Shown here: piece by piece, positions 23,538 to 35,500 of the stretch | How positions within the stretch are numbered: the first letter of the stretch is position 1 | How the letters are laid out: every line of letters starts with the position of its first letter | Assembly: GCA_963693305.1 (NCBI GenBank) | Contig: OY855906.1 | Location: 19,467,161-19,531,160 of the forward strand | Source: Meandrina meandrites | Taxonomy: Eukaryota > Cnidaria > Anthozoa > Scleractinia > Meandrinidae | Length of the DNA: 64,000 nt | Direction: 5' to 3' | Notes under the pieces: generated by a model | What the model was told of the DNA's origin: nothing | Seen by the model: only the letters and a program-made list of their open reading frames with translations | Database searches by the model: none | Made by a program: the position numbers and the translations under genes

Positions 23538-26500
23538 ATGAAAGCGTGTCTACGTTCACGAGATGGAAGTTGTGTTCATCAACTTCGACAGCCAATTACT
23601 ACAATCGGTTGTGAAGGCAGTGATGTTGTCATTCAGGTAAATACCGTAAATAATATCATTTAAGCTGATCTTTTTACGAGTTTTCTACAGTCTAAGGACA
23701 AAAATCTGAGAAGAAAAATATGTTCGTTTTGTTCCTGTTGTCTATTCAATGTTTTCGAGCGGCGTGAATATTTTGGGATTGAGTTGTGATAATTTTTAAA
23801 AGTTAGTAAATTGAAACCTTTAACTTGGTTTATTAGCGTTAATGTGGTAATTTATACGATATCAGATAATTCTTGACTCTGCTATCCTACGATAATTTTA
23901 TACAGATGTGATAACGTTAGGTTTGAAAGTATTATTCCTTGGCCTGCATTTTGCACATTGTCTGGTCATGACATTTATTCTTTTGTTGTGAACGTTTGAG
24001 AATCCGCGTTTCACCCAGACAACAATAGTATTCTTTTTGGTAAACACATTAATTAACAGTACAGTATATCTCTCAAAATGATCATTACAGAAGATAAGAT
24101 TTTTCTTTTACAGTGTTTATGACAGGGATACATTGTTCTGTTTCATTTTAAAATCCCACTCGAATATGTCAAGCACATTACTCGAATTTTAGATACAGTA
24201 GATATATCATCTTTGCACCATTTGATTACTGCTCCTCAGTGCATTCTCAAGGTTACGTTTTGTTGGACAAGTAAGTAGCAATACACTTTAGCAAGGGACG
24301 AAGAAAGGTGTTCTGCGATATGACATTTAAACTTAGTGAATGCAACACACACCGCAATCTCAAGATCAGATTTTTCAAACTTCCACAATGTTGCTAAGTT
24401 GGACAAAATGTATTGCTTCCATAACACTACATACGCATGCTCCCAATACTAGTTTTAAGTTTAAATATAAATTTAAGTTTTTATTTCCTTTAAGAATCTT
24501 ATTTTCAGATCTATTAGCCTGCTTAATGCAACACCTTCGGCTGGTTTCAATCCCTAGCTTATACATACTACAAATTATTTGTTGGACTGATTATTAGTTG
24601 GCACAATCAAAAAAGCCAATATAGACAATGTGATTTGTCACCCTGATTCTCTTTGCCTTATTTCAATGGCAAGGAGATGAAAATCGACCCCATTTCTACG
24701 ATCTGTGGCACTGCAACAGACAACAAATTGTAAATAAGTAAATAAATAAATAAATAAATAAAAAGTCTTTATTCATAGTTTTAAATCAAACGTTAAAACT
24801 TACAAAATCATTATAAATTAAGATTGAACTAGCTACCGATAGCTATTTAGATTTTTAACGAATGTAGCATGTAAATTAGCCTTAATATAGACACCTTGTT
24901 GATGTAGACACTGACTGTTCCCTATCCCGACGATTCCAATCAATGAGAATCAATAATCAATATAATCAATAGCTATCAATTAAAATCAATAGTACTCAAT
25001 TGATTGATATTGAAAATCAATAAAAATCAAAGTGATTTTCGATTTCCATTGATTTTCATTGATTGTCATTGATTTCTATAATTTGAAAATTTTAATATAT
25101 ATATTTTTTGTTTTTAAAAAATCTCACGGTTTAGAAAATAGACCCAATCAATGATATTCAATAACAAATAAAGTACCACAGAAACAACAGTACATGTAAT
25201 AATTAACAGAAACTACCGGTATCTTTTATCTTCACTACATATTTGACAACATGCATTTCCTGTCACTTAAATCAGAATGTTTGTAACCTGTAAATAAACC
25301 CAAGAAAGAACCAGGAATAAGCACACTTGAATGGAAATTACATTTATTGATGTCTTAATTAGGCAATTAAACTTATGCTGATTTGTATTATGCGGCCAGA
25401 GTGCACTAACACACTCCACCTGGAGGTGGCCGAGCTTGCCCCTTCCATTAAAAACTCTAAATGCATTCCTGTGTTTTCCCCTCTCTTTGGAGGCCGAAAA
25501 CACTTCGCCTTCCTATACTTAAAACGGACAGAGGTGACACCCTTTGACTTTGCAGGATTCAATCTAGCAGATGCCTTTGTAGCCGGGTTTTTGCTGTTGC
25601 ACAGTCAGCTTTTGATTATCAATAGAAATCAATAAAAATCAATAAAATTAAGACAAGTCAGTGAGTGATTTTCGATTTTTATTGATTATGCAAATTAATC
25701 AATTGATTAATATTGATTTTTATTGATTATATTGATTATAATCAATGATTGATTTTCATTGATTGGAATCGTCGGGCTATGGTGTCCGGTACAGGGTTTG
25801 CCTGTATGTTGCAAATATGTAGCTGTTCAGTTTGCATGAGTAAAATAATGTCATGAATTAAAGTCATTATTTAATTTGACTCATTGGACTCCATCCCAAT
25901 CCTTATAGCCCCCAGACTCAGTGTTTTTAATTTGAGTGTTTGTTGCTATTGCAGTGCTCAAATGTGGAGCGTCAGCATGCTGTTATTGAGTATAATGAAC
26001 CAGAAGGTTGCTTTGTAGTACAAGATCTCAACTCTGCCCACGGAACTTATGTTAATGAGTGTCGTGTGCAAAATGCTGCAGTGAGACTTGCTTCTGGGGA
26101 TGTTATCCGATTTGGATATGGTATCCTTTATGCTTGTCATTTTTGAAATATTTAATATTATTGAAAATGAAGGTTAGGTAGCTAGTATATCTTGATGTTA
26201 TAGTTCTCTAGCAAGTGATCTAATGTGTTTTGTTTACAAGACACCAACAATTAACCTGCTCTTCAGGTCAGTAACCAGACTTTTGACATAGACATGCAAT
26301 GCAAAAGTGGGGTGGTCCAGGGACATACCTCCCATCCGCCCCTGCACAGAAAATCTAGAAGCTCTCCCAAAAAGCAATCTCATTCTATTGGGTATCGTTT
26401 TTCCACCTCAATGTATTTTGTTTTTAATCTTGGGAACCTTGGGTTAAAATCTAGACGAAGCTGCCTCATCTTGCCTCCTGCTAGCTAGTTACGGCCCTGT

Positions 26501-29500
26501 TCTTGCTATCTAGGTTGACAAAAATGACTCTTCGAATTTGAAACAGGGCATCAGATTTTCAGAAGTTGGCACAATTTGAGACTGCATGGTAACTGCTAGT
26601 CGAAAATAGGTGTGTCTTTACATACAGAATCTGGGACTTGTACAAGCTGACATACCATACAAAATTTAAATTTATAATGAGGTTAAATATAATTTATGTC
26701 TAAATTTTATGGATCATATATTGGAGTTGTTTTTCTTAACGTGTATAAATAAAACAGGAAATACAGGCTTTGAATTTCTCGTTGACTCCTCATCTCCAAA
26801 GCATTACCCATCATTGGCACTTTCAAAGCCATGGGAATCATACAGGCTGCGTGTGTTACCGTCACAGACTGGGGGTGTAACCTCTCTCCCTTACATCACC
26901 ACTGCCACTCCCACAAGTAGTGAAGGCATGCCACTGTACCCAAGCTCTCAAGCAGTAAGTCTCCCTGGCACTGGTGGCTCAGTAACAGAGCTAAGAGGAA
27001 CTTCTGACCCCAAGGTTAGAACTGTCAAGTATCAAATTGTAAAACCTACATGTAGGCTCCCAGTGAGGTCCCCTGTTTTATGAGTCAAATGAGTTTATGA
27101 GTCAATGGGCGCTTTCCATTCGACCAAAATTACCGGTTTGACATTCCGGGTATTCCATGTGACAATAGGCTCGATTTCCAGCCGTTTTGTGAGCCCGCGT
27201 TCCTTGCCCCACACCACGTTCGTTGGGAGGAGGATAACACACCGGACTCCCAGAACGGCTGAAAATCGAGCCTAGTGTGACAAATGGAACAGTATTTTCC
27301 GGTTGGTTGCACCAACTGGTCACCTTCCAAGTTTCGCGCGAAAATACAAAATAAACCAAAGCAAACAAATGGTGGACTCATTGCTCATTTTACTTGCTTC
27401 GACAACTTTGAGGTTAAAACCAATGATATTTTAAGCGAGGACGATAGTTTTATTTTTTCAGTGCAGCTAGCTGTTGCGTGTGAAGGAATTTAAATCGAGG
27501 GCGCGACTACTTATAGAATATATGATACCAGCATATTTTCCTGATGAGTCCAAGAGTCACTTTCGAATGAGGAGAGAAACATATGCGAGCTGTTTTTAAA
27601 ACTTACCATTTCTGCAGTTGCATGAGCTAAATTACATGAGCAATCATGCTCGAGTAAGAGCAGTAAGCTTTCATTGGGAAACAAACATGCCAAGCACTGA
27701 TATTTAGAAGCCATCTTGACTATGCAGATTCGTTCGATTTCAGCTAGGAAAAACTTGGCCCAAGCACGAATAGTCGAATGCAACGGTATTTTCTGGTTGT
27801 CCAGATTTTCGAAATTTTATTCCAGGAAATTACCGTTCCATTTGTTTTCTGACCTGGAATTTCCAGAATTTTTGGATGAATGGAAAGTGCCTATTAGAGT
27901 CAAGGTGATTTGTAACATAGGTTATTATACATTGAACCACAGTTAATCTGTATTCAAGTTAGCTTAGAAGCACTCCACTTTGTGTAAGGTTAGTTCTACT
28001 CTAGTTTGCTTGTGATTAGATCAGCTCCAGTTTACTTGCAGCTAGTTCCACTCTCGTTTGCTTGCAGTTGGTTCCAAGCTGCATGATTTCCTTGCAGTTT
28101 GAGTTAGCTTTTATTAGTTAGTAAGAGCAGCACTATTCTCAAATTAATAACTGGGATTTAAAATTTGACTCATTGACTCATTTGACTCGTAAAAACTTTA
28201 CTCTCCCTACCAGTAACACATTGAAGTATAACACATCTTAGTAGCCACTTAGCATAATTTATTGGAAATCCACAAATCTGATTAGTTCTATGGTTTTTTC
28301 TTCACTAATATAACACCATCACTCACTTGTTGCTCTTAAAAGCCGGGAAAACTCTTCAAGATTTGTGGTTTAAAAGTACATGAAATTGTAGGTTTCAGAA
28401 TGCAATGCTTTAGAGTTTCTACTGAAAATATTAGACTTAGTATACTAGCCCTCGTTTTCTATGATCGATAGTCAACTTGGCTATGCCTCATTGACTATTT
28501 GCTCGTAGAAAACTAATAAACTATAAAACTAGTCTAATTGTTATTTGACAGCAAAAAAGATGTCAGTGAGTTTATCAAACACCTGGGACTTTTAAGGGAG
28601 CAAAAGGGATTATCAGAGATTGTGGGTAACTATTTCAAAATTCATAAATCAGCTGGAACACAAAATATTTAAAGTTTGCTTGTAATTTAATTGACAGGCT
28701 AATGTCATGCCCCACCCTCCCCTGAGGTCACGCCCAACAAGTGCTGGTACCACAAAGGCACGTCCCAGCTCTGCTGGTAGAGAGAGGTCAGCCGCTCCCT
28801 CAGTGACCAGAGGTAAGGATCAATAACTAGTAGAAAGAAAAACACAACTATAACCTTCACCTTATACACCACGGTGACCTGATAGCATGATGATGATGAA
28901 ATAACCGGCTATAAATAGTCATCGCAGGGGGGTTCAACAAAAAACAGCTGACAGTTCCAGTTAACTGTACTTTTGTGTGTTTGCCTCTCAGGTGGATGGG
29001 TCAATGGTGCAATGCAAACAGGAGAACAGACTGCAGAAGAATTGGTAAGTTCGCTTCCTAAGGAAGTGTTTGTATTAAGGCAGCATAAAGAATTTTATTT
29101 TATTAAGTGCTTCTCTGTTGGGAGCAGGGTCATTTTAACCACCATGGATCATGTGAAAGCTGGAGGTGGGAAGCAAGACTTGCTGAAACACTAAAATTGT
29201 TGACTTAATACCAGTTGCACTGAGAGAAAACTCTGAGAAGTCCATATGTTCCTACATTAAGATATACTGATAGTTTCAAGTGTTTTCTGTTGAAGACATG
29301 TTGACAATGTTCCATTGGGATCTTAAGGGTTTTTTTGTTAATTATACAGCCAAAATGAGTTGAAACAGTTAACCCCCCCCTCAAAAGGTCCCACAAAGAA
29401 ATAATCCCCTTGGGGACTTCACAGAGCTTTTACGGTATCTGTATTTTGCAAAAATCTTGTGAACAATTATTTTACCTAGGGGGACTCCCATATGAAAAGG

Positions 29501-32500
29501 GTGGGAACACTTGTTGTCTCGCTTAGGGGAGTAAATTTCAAAATTTTGGTCTTACTTAGGGTCTTCTGTGCAAAATCGTCAAGGTCTCATTAAGGAGTGC
29601 ACATCCAGAGATGTTGAAATATAAATCTATTGTTAGTAAATATAACAATATAAAAGTTGAAATGAGGCCTAACACTACTGTAACAATCAAAGGCTAAAAT
29701 CCATGCTTTTGCCAATCCACTGCATCATCAGGGAAAGAAAAAATATTCTGTGAAGGCCTTTATACCAATATAAAGTAAAAATGTGTGAAAAGTGTAAGAA
29801 TGCTGAAAGAATGTGAAATGTATGAGAATAATAAGTTGCAAATATGACAAAGAAATCAATAATATGGTCTAACAGGCTTATTTTACATACTTTCTGCATT
29901 CTTACACTTTTCACACATTTTTACTTTACATTTTTATATAGGCCTACACAGGATATTTTTCCTATTCCTGATGATGCTGCAGATTGGAAAAAGCTTGGAT
30001 TCTAGCCTTTAATTTTTACAGTAGTTTTGAGCCACATTTCATATTTTGGTACATTTCGAAAATGCTGCTGAAGGACAATATGAAGCAATTATCTATCTTT
30101 AGCATTTAGGTATCTTCTTGGGGTCAAAAAAAGATTGAACCACACACAGATTGGTTGCCATTAAGGGTGTAAATCAAAAGTTCCAACAAGACTCCCTGTC
30201 TGATTCATATCCCCCCCCCCCCTCCCCCTTGGGTTATTGTACTCCAATTAATTTGATTAATTCCCATCAGGAGGAGCGTCTGTTGCGCATGGGTGATGAA
30301 CTTAGCCGACTGGCCTCATACGAAGCAGAGTGTCACAGAAAAGATGGAGTCATTGCAGCTTTACGAGATGAGGTTGTTGATCTTAAGGGAGCTCTCCAGT
30401 CCAGCGGTGGTTTTAGGTATAGTTGGAATGTTGTGGTTTGCTGGTTCTGAAAACCAGTACCTTTCTTCACAATAAAATATCTTATGATTTTTCATACTTT
30501 ATTCCAGACGCCATTCCTTAGACCAAAAAGTATATACTCAAGCCCTTGCCAATGTTACAAATTGTACTTGACATGATAAATGTGTGTATGGTTCTTTCAT
30601 TACATATATAATTCTTTTTATTTTTTTAACCTCAGGGCTGGAGGTGAAGACTCAGCATTTTCAAACTCAAGTATTATTGTACAGCTTCGTGAGCAAGTGT
30701 CCCAGTTACAAGCCATTCTACAAGAGAAAGAAGAAAGTGAAAAGACAGCAGCACAGAAGTTAGCCATGTATCAGAATCAACTTCACTCCAAGAACAGTGA
30801 AGTAGCCACGTTGAAGGACCAGCTGCAGGCACAGGTTTGTTTGAGAACACGTTTTATTAAGAGCCGCAACTAGCTTGTGTACATCTGTGTTCCCTGCCAG
30901 GGGACTCTATACAACGCTGTTGATGCTCGTCGTACCTTACCAGAATTAAAAACCATTAAGGATTTTGGTCAATTTAATCCGTGGTCCCTTTCAGGGTGCA
31001 TTTCAAAGTAAGCCACCGCTAAACAGCTGGATGGTTTTGGACTGTTTGAATTGAATGAAATGCGAGATTTGTATTTAGAGCAAACAAATGAACGTTACTG
31101 TGATTGATTATTTATTTGACATGAACTATGATGTGAGAAGACCTTTTCCGCGATATGAGATACAGTTGTCAAGCATAAATAAACCAATCAGGGAGCAGGA
31201 TGTAGATTGTGGACGGGACAGGGCGGCAGGAGCCTGGGACAAAACGGCCGGGAAGCGGGATTTTTTAAGGTGGCGGGAACCGGGAGAAAACGAGTAAAAC
31301 TTCGCAACATTTCATTATATTTCGGAATAGATGTAAGACAAACAGAAGAGAACGGCTACGGAAAGGGCGGGAGGCGGGAGTAAAAGGTACGGGAAGCGGG
31401 AGGCTCAGAACCTCCTGTCCCCCTACACTAGATTGTAAGAAAATGAACGCAACATAATCAGTTGATAACATATTGAAAACCAAAACCACCCGCTACAGTT
31501 ACAAAAGCCACTCCAAGATGTATCGATTTTGCCGTTTACCTCTATCAGGGCCGTAACTAGCAAGAGGCAAGACGAGGCACTTGCCGCGTCTAGATTTTAA
31601 CCCAAAATTGAAAACAAAATATGTTTAGTTGAGAAAATAATCCCTCGTTGAACGAGATTGATTTTTCTGAAAATAGCTTTTCAGAGCGCAGATCTTGCCT
31701 CGTCTTTGCCAAACGTCTGGCTACGACCCTATACCTCTATCGCATGGCTTCACAACACGCAACCAACACTTCTTACTCTTTCAATTTGTTGGGCACAATT
31801 ATGTTTAAACTAATCCCTTTTCACTCATAAAACGATTATTTTGATTAAAGCAGCTAGCACATTCTTCTTGTTCTAAATGAATAATCGAGTGTGTTATAAC
31901 CTCACAGATCTCTAAGATTTTTGATAGCGATGTAAGTCGTTATGCACTGATAAAAACATGCTTCATTATATAAATAACCAGCCTTTACGATGTTTTCAAT
32001 ACAGCCTAAAGCTACTTCTTGGGTAAAAACAGACCCAAATGCCACCACGAACAAAATCGCTTCCTTGCGCACTGAAATAGCTGAGAAAGAGAGAAGAATT
32101 GCACAACTCACCAATGACAATGAAAAACTGAACAAGCAGAAGATGCAGTCCACGACATTACTGAATGGATTACAGAGAGAGAATTCAGCCAAGGATGCGC
32201 TGATTCACCAGGCCAAGACTCAGATCGAAAAACTTAAGAAAGAGCTGCGAGAAAAGGATTCAACAATTTCTACAATGTCAACAAAGGTAACAACACTCTT
32301 CATAGTAACACTATTTTGTTATCGTTAGTAGATCGTCATGGGCTCGAGCAGAAGATAAGACTGTTTCAAAAAGATTTACCGTCCAGTGAAGTGTATTTCT
32401 GCTTACATATACGAACAAGTTGAATTTTTGGTGGGTCGTGCTTCACGAGTTTCGATTCCCATAGCCTATTTCACACAAGCCTCTATGAACTTTTTACTAT

Positions 32501-35500
32501 ACCTGTGCACACTTTGTTGAATCGAGTTATTTTCTTGTATTTCTATTTCTCTTTTGCACGTTTGAAAATCACGGCTGTATGTAGTTCAATCACATGTTCT
32601 TTTATGAGTATATCGTGCTTTAGAAAAAAGACTAAAAATCTATAACTCTACTTAAGACCAAAACGGCTAAAAAACCATCCCCTTAATGGTACGTGGCATA
32701 CCTATAAAGTTTGAGTAGGAATACAGCTCATAGTACCCACTTATCGGTTGTCGAATGAGAAGAGATTAAACGCACGAGAAAAAAATCGTCCAACGTCCCA
32801 CTTCCCACGTGAAAGCATTATTGACACATTTAATTACTAAGTCAAATGATCGTTTATTTTACTGATTCATATCGTTATTGTGATGTATTAAAATTTTGTG
32901 CACCATTTCTTGTTATGATCGAATGATTAACAGGAGGCAGCGTGGCCGAGTGGTTAGAGCGTCGGACTTGAAATCCGGAGGTCCCGGGTTCAAGTCCCGT
33001 TCTGACCACTAGCTGGATTTATTCTCGGTAGTCCCGAGTTCAACTCCTCGGTTACGTTTGTAATTAGCCAACTGGTCTGCCTCCTGCCAGTTGGGATTTT
33101 TAACCATGTTATGTTCATTTCAAAATATTTGTTTCAATGTTTGCTCACATTGGCCCTGAAAAGCCCCATTGGGGAGTGGTCAATTAAGATATTTATATTT
33201 TTATTTTAAGTCAGTGATAATGTGTTGAACCGCTGTAGCCCAAATTCCACCATTCTCTCGTTCATTATATTTTCAGTTGGGACGGCAGAAGGCCACTAAA
33301 GATGCAGAAAAAGAAGCACAGAAACTACAGCAAGAGATTTACGCCACAAAAGGGGTAAGAATCGACTACAAATGGCCCATTACAGCCTCAATAACACCCT
33401 AGCTTGCTTTGAAATCGTGTTATCACCGGTATGAAATTTGGTTGACTTGAAGATATTGGCAATCAGCACCGGAGTAACTCACTCGTTGCCTTGAAATGCG
33501 TATTTATTCCTTCATTCAACTGGTGTAACCTATTATACCCTTATATTTTCATTGAATCAAAGGAATCTGGTTCAAAAAAATTCATTCCTAGACATCACTT
33601 ACGTGTACTTATTCACTTGTTAGTTACTGGGCTCATTATGTCGCCACAAAAGGAAAGTAGACTTAAGTGTAACTTCTGTCGAACTGTGCTGGTTTACAGT
33701 TAGAAAGCTTGTTCAGTTGTTGACATACTGTTAATGGATTCTTATTCGCAGCCATTGTGTTGTAAATATCCCGATGTTTTCAAAACAGATTGTGACAAAT
33801 TACTTCTTAGGAATGTCAATACAGTGAAATAGTTTTGTTTCCCTTAGTTTCTTAGTTACTTCGCAGTCATGAATTATAGTTGATATGATTAGTTTTAATT
33901 GATGGAAGTTGCTACGCATATCGCTAATTTCCTGTAATATCTCTTCCTTCAATAGTTTCTACAACATAACTTTTAAAATTGCCAGAATCCGGCATTTACC
34001 TAAAAGTGATTTGACACGGTTTCTGTCATGTCCATTAATGTCCAAGTCCCCTGTCAGAATTGATTCGTAAACCACTCGAAAAGCATGTAAATTGTCTTTT
34101 TGTTACATGCCGTTTTGTAAAAATGTATCATGCCCTACAGAAAACATTTCTCCGAAACTTCTGATTAGAAGTTTTACTAACAGAGACAACTCAGTTGATG
34201 TGCAGCTTGTGGAAAGGAGCTAAGAACTCAAAGTATACAAGAGATTTTCTAAAAATAGGAGCACTTGAATTTTAGCGTTGGCATTGCTTACACATTCACG
34301 GAGGTAATTCGTATTGTTAATAATGTTTTAGATTTTCGTTACTTCGTCTACGTTGTTACCTTTCTATTTAGACTGTGGACTGTTAAAACAGGTTCGGTTA
34401 CATCGTTAAATTCATAAGAAGGAAAACCGTCACGAATTCTACCTAGCGAATAAATCCTGTTCACTGTTGATTACAAGTCTCCACAGTCGCCATAGCGACA
34501 TGCGTTAGGTAGTACAAAGTCAATTAAATAGCTGCTGCCGGTGGAAAGATTGAGCTTTTTAAAGTAGAACTGGTTTTGTAAAACATATGTTTAAATTCTA
34601 CATTTTCATTAAGTTATCTAATGAAGGGCTGTCAATACACAACACCCCACCCCCTCCCCCCTTATAAAAATTATGTTAGTACTGGTCGCACGCGTATTAA
34701 CACTTGCCTAGTTGTTGAGTGTGAAGTAGCTATTTTTACACTTAAGAGTTTCCTTTCTTAATAGAAACTTCAGAGTACGGAGAAGCAATTAAAAGAGAGA
34801 ATAAAAACCATTGCTGATCTGGAGCACGAGTTAGAGAAAATGAGAGACCATCTTAGTGATGGACGGCAGGTATGTGGTATTTATTCGTATTATTTTATTG
34901 GTTGATTATAAAAATAACAACACTACAAAGCAAAAAGAAAAAAATTATTAGAATACTTACGTACTACAATCTACGACATTTTAATCTCGAATTTCTCCAA
35001 GTGCTCCAAAAAAGTATAGAGAAAACTAAAAGAAATTAATCACTTTCACATAAATACGGCAACCTTTAAGGGAAGGAAAAACAGCGGAATGCTTTACCTC
35101 TGTAATAAAGTTAGCAAGTTTCTCAAGGGTGTTCTTTTAATTGGTACTGGTTTAAAAGACCTTAATCCCGCATCAGTAAGATGAAGTAGAACTATGTAAA
35201 AATGTATGTATAAAAGAATTTCGAAAAAAAAACGTGTTGAAAACAATAGAAAGTATGCAAAAACTAATTATGTAAAAATGAATTCACCTTCGCGCGAAGT
35301 GAGTCGGACTGTACATTTTTATTGAAAATACATTACCCTTATCAACATGCACAAGATGCTCGTCACGTTTTATTCGGACTTTCTAAGCCCGCGGTCTTTT
35401 GCCTGAACTGATTATTATTCTTTTATTTTTTAGAGTGACAAAGCGATTCAACAAGAGTTGGATCACGCTAAAGCACAGTGTCTTGATGCACAAAGAGCCG

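Larger units (their letters stand above)
23637..25954 (+). other. FHAD1 intron 1
   Basis: Donor GTAAAT, acceptor TATTGCAG. It carries an AAAT microsatellite at about 24732-24763 and an 851-bp inverted-repeat element at 24926-25776. The rest, 23640-24700, is AT-rich with no recognisable feature. Confidence 0.7.
23538..27014 (+). other. FHAD1: FHAD1 exons 1-3: FHA domain and linker
   Basis: Exon 1 starts MKACLRSRDG and carries the first strands (TTIGCEGSDVV). Exon 2 carries the H41 motif VERQHAVIEY and the NSAHGTYVN turn at residues 59-67. Exon 3 completes the domain (TGFEFLVDSS) and begins a Pro/Ser/Thr-rich linker. In typical FHA domains the glycine in the first loop is followed by Arg, a Ser stands three residues before the His, and the turn is NG. 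Here these positions read G24-C25, E38 and H62-G63. Confidence 0.85.
27015..28697 (+). other. FHAD1 intron 3
   Basis: Donor GTTAGA, acceptor TTGACAG. It holds the TIR element at 27107-27891 with a nested 110-bp element at 27166-27275. From 27900 to 28690 there are loosely repeated GTTTGCTTGCAGTTGGTTCC-like units (about 27995-28110) and nothing else recognisable. Confidence 0.65.

Noticed and set aside
32936..33007. tRNA-Ser(TGA) gene
   Set aside because: Anticodon arm and A/B boxes fit, but the acceptor stem does not pair, the T stem is imperfect, the class-II long variable arm is missing, and a SINE-like body follows.
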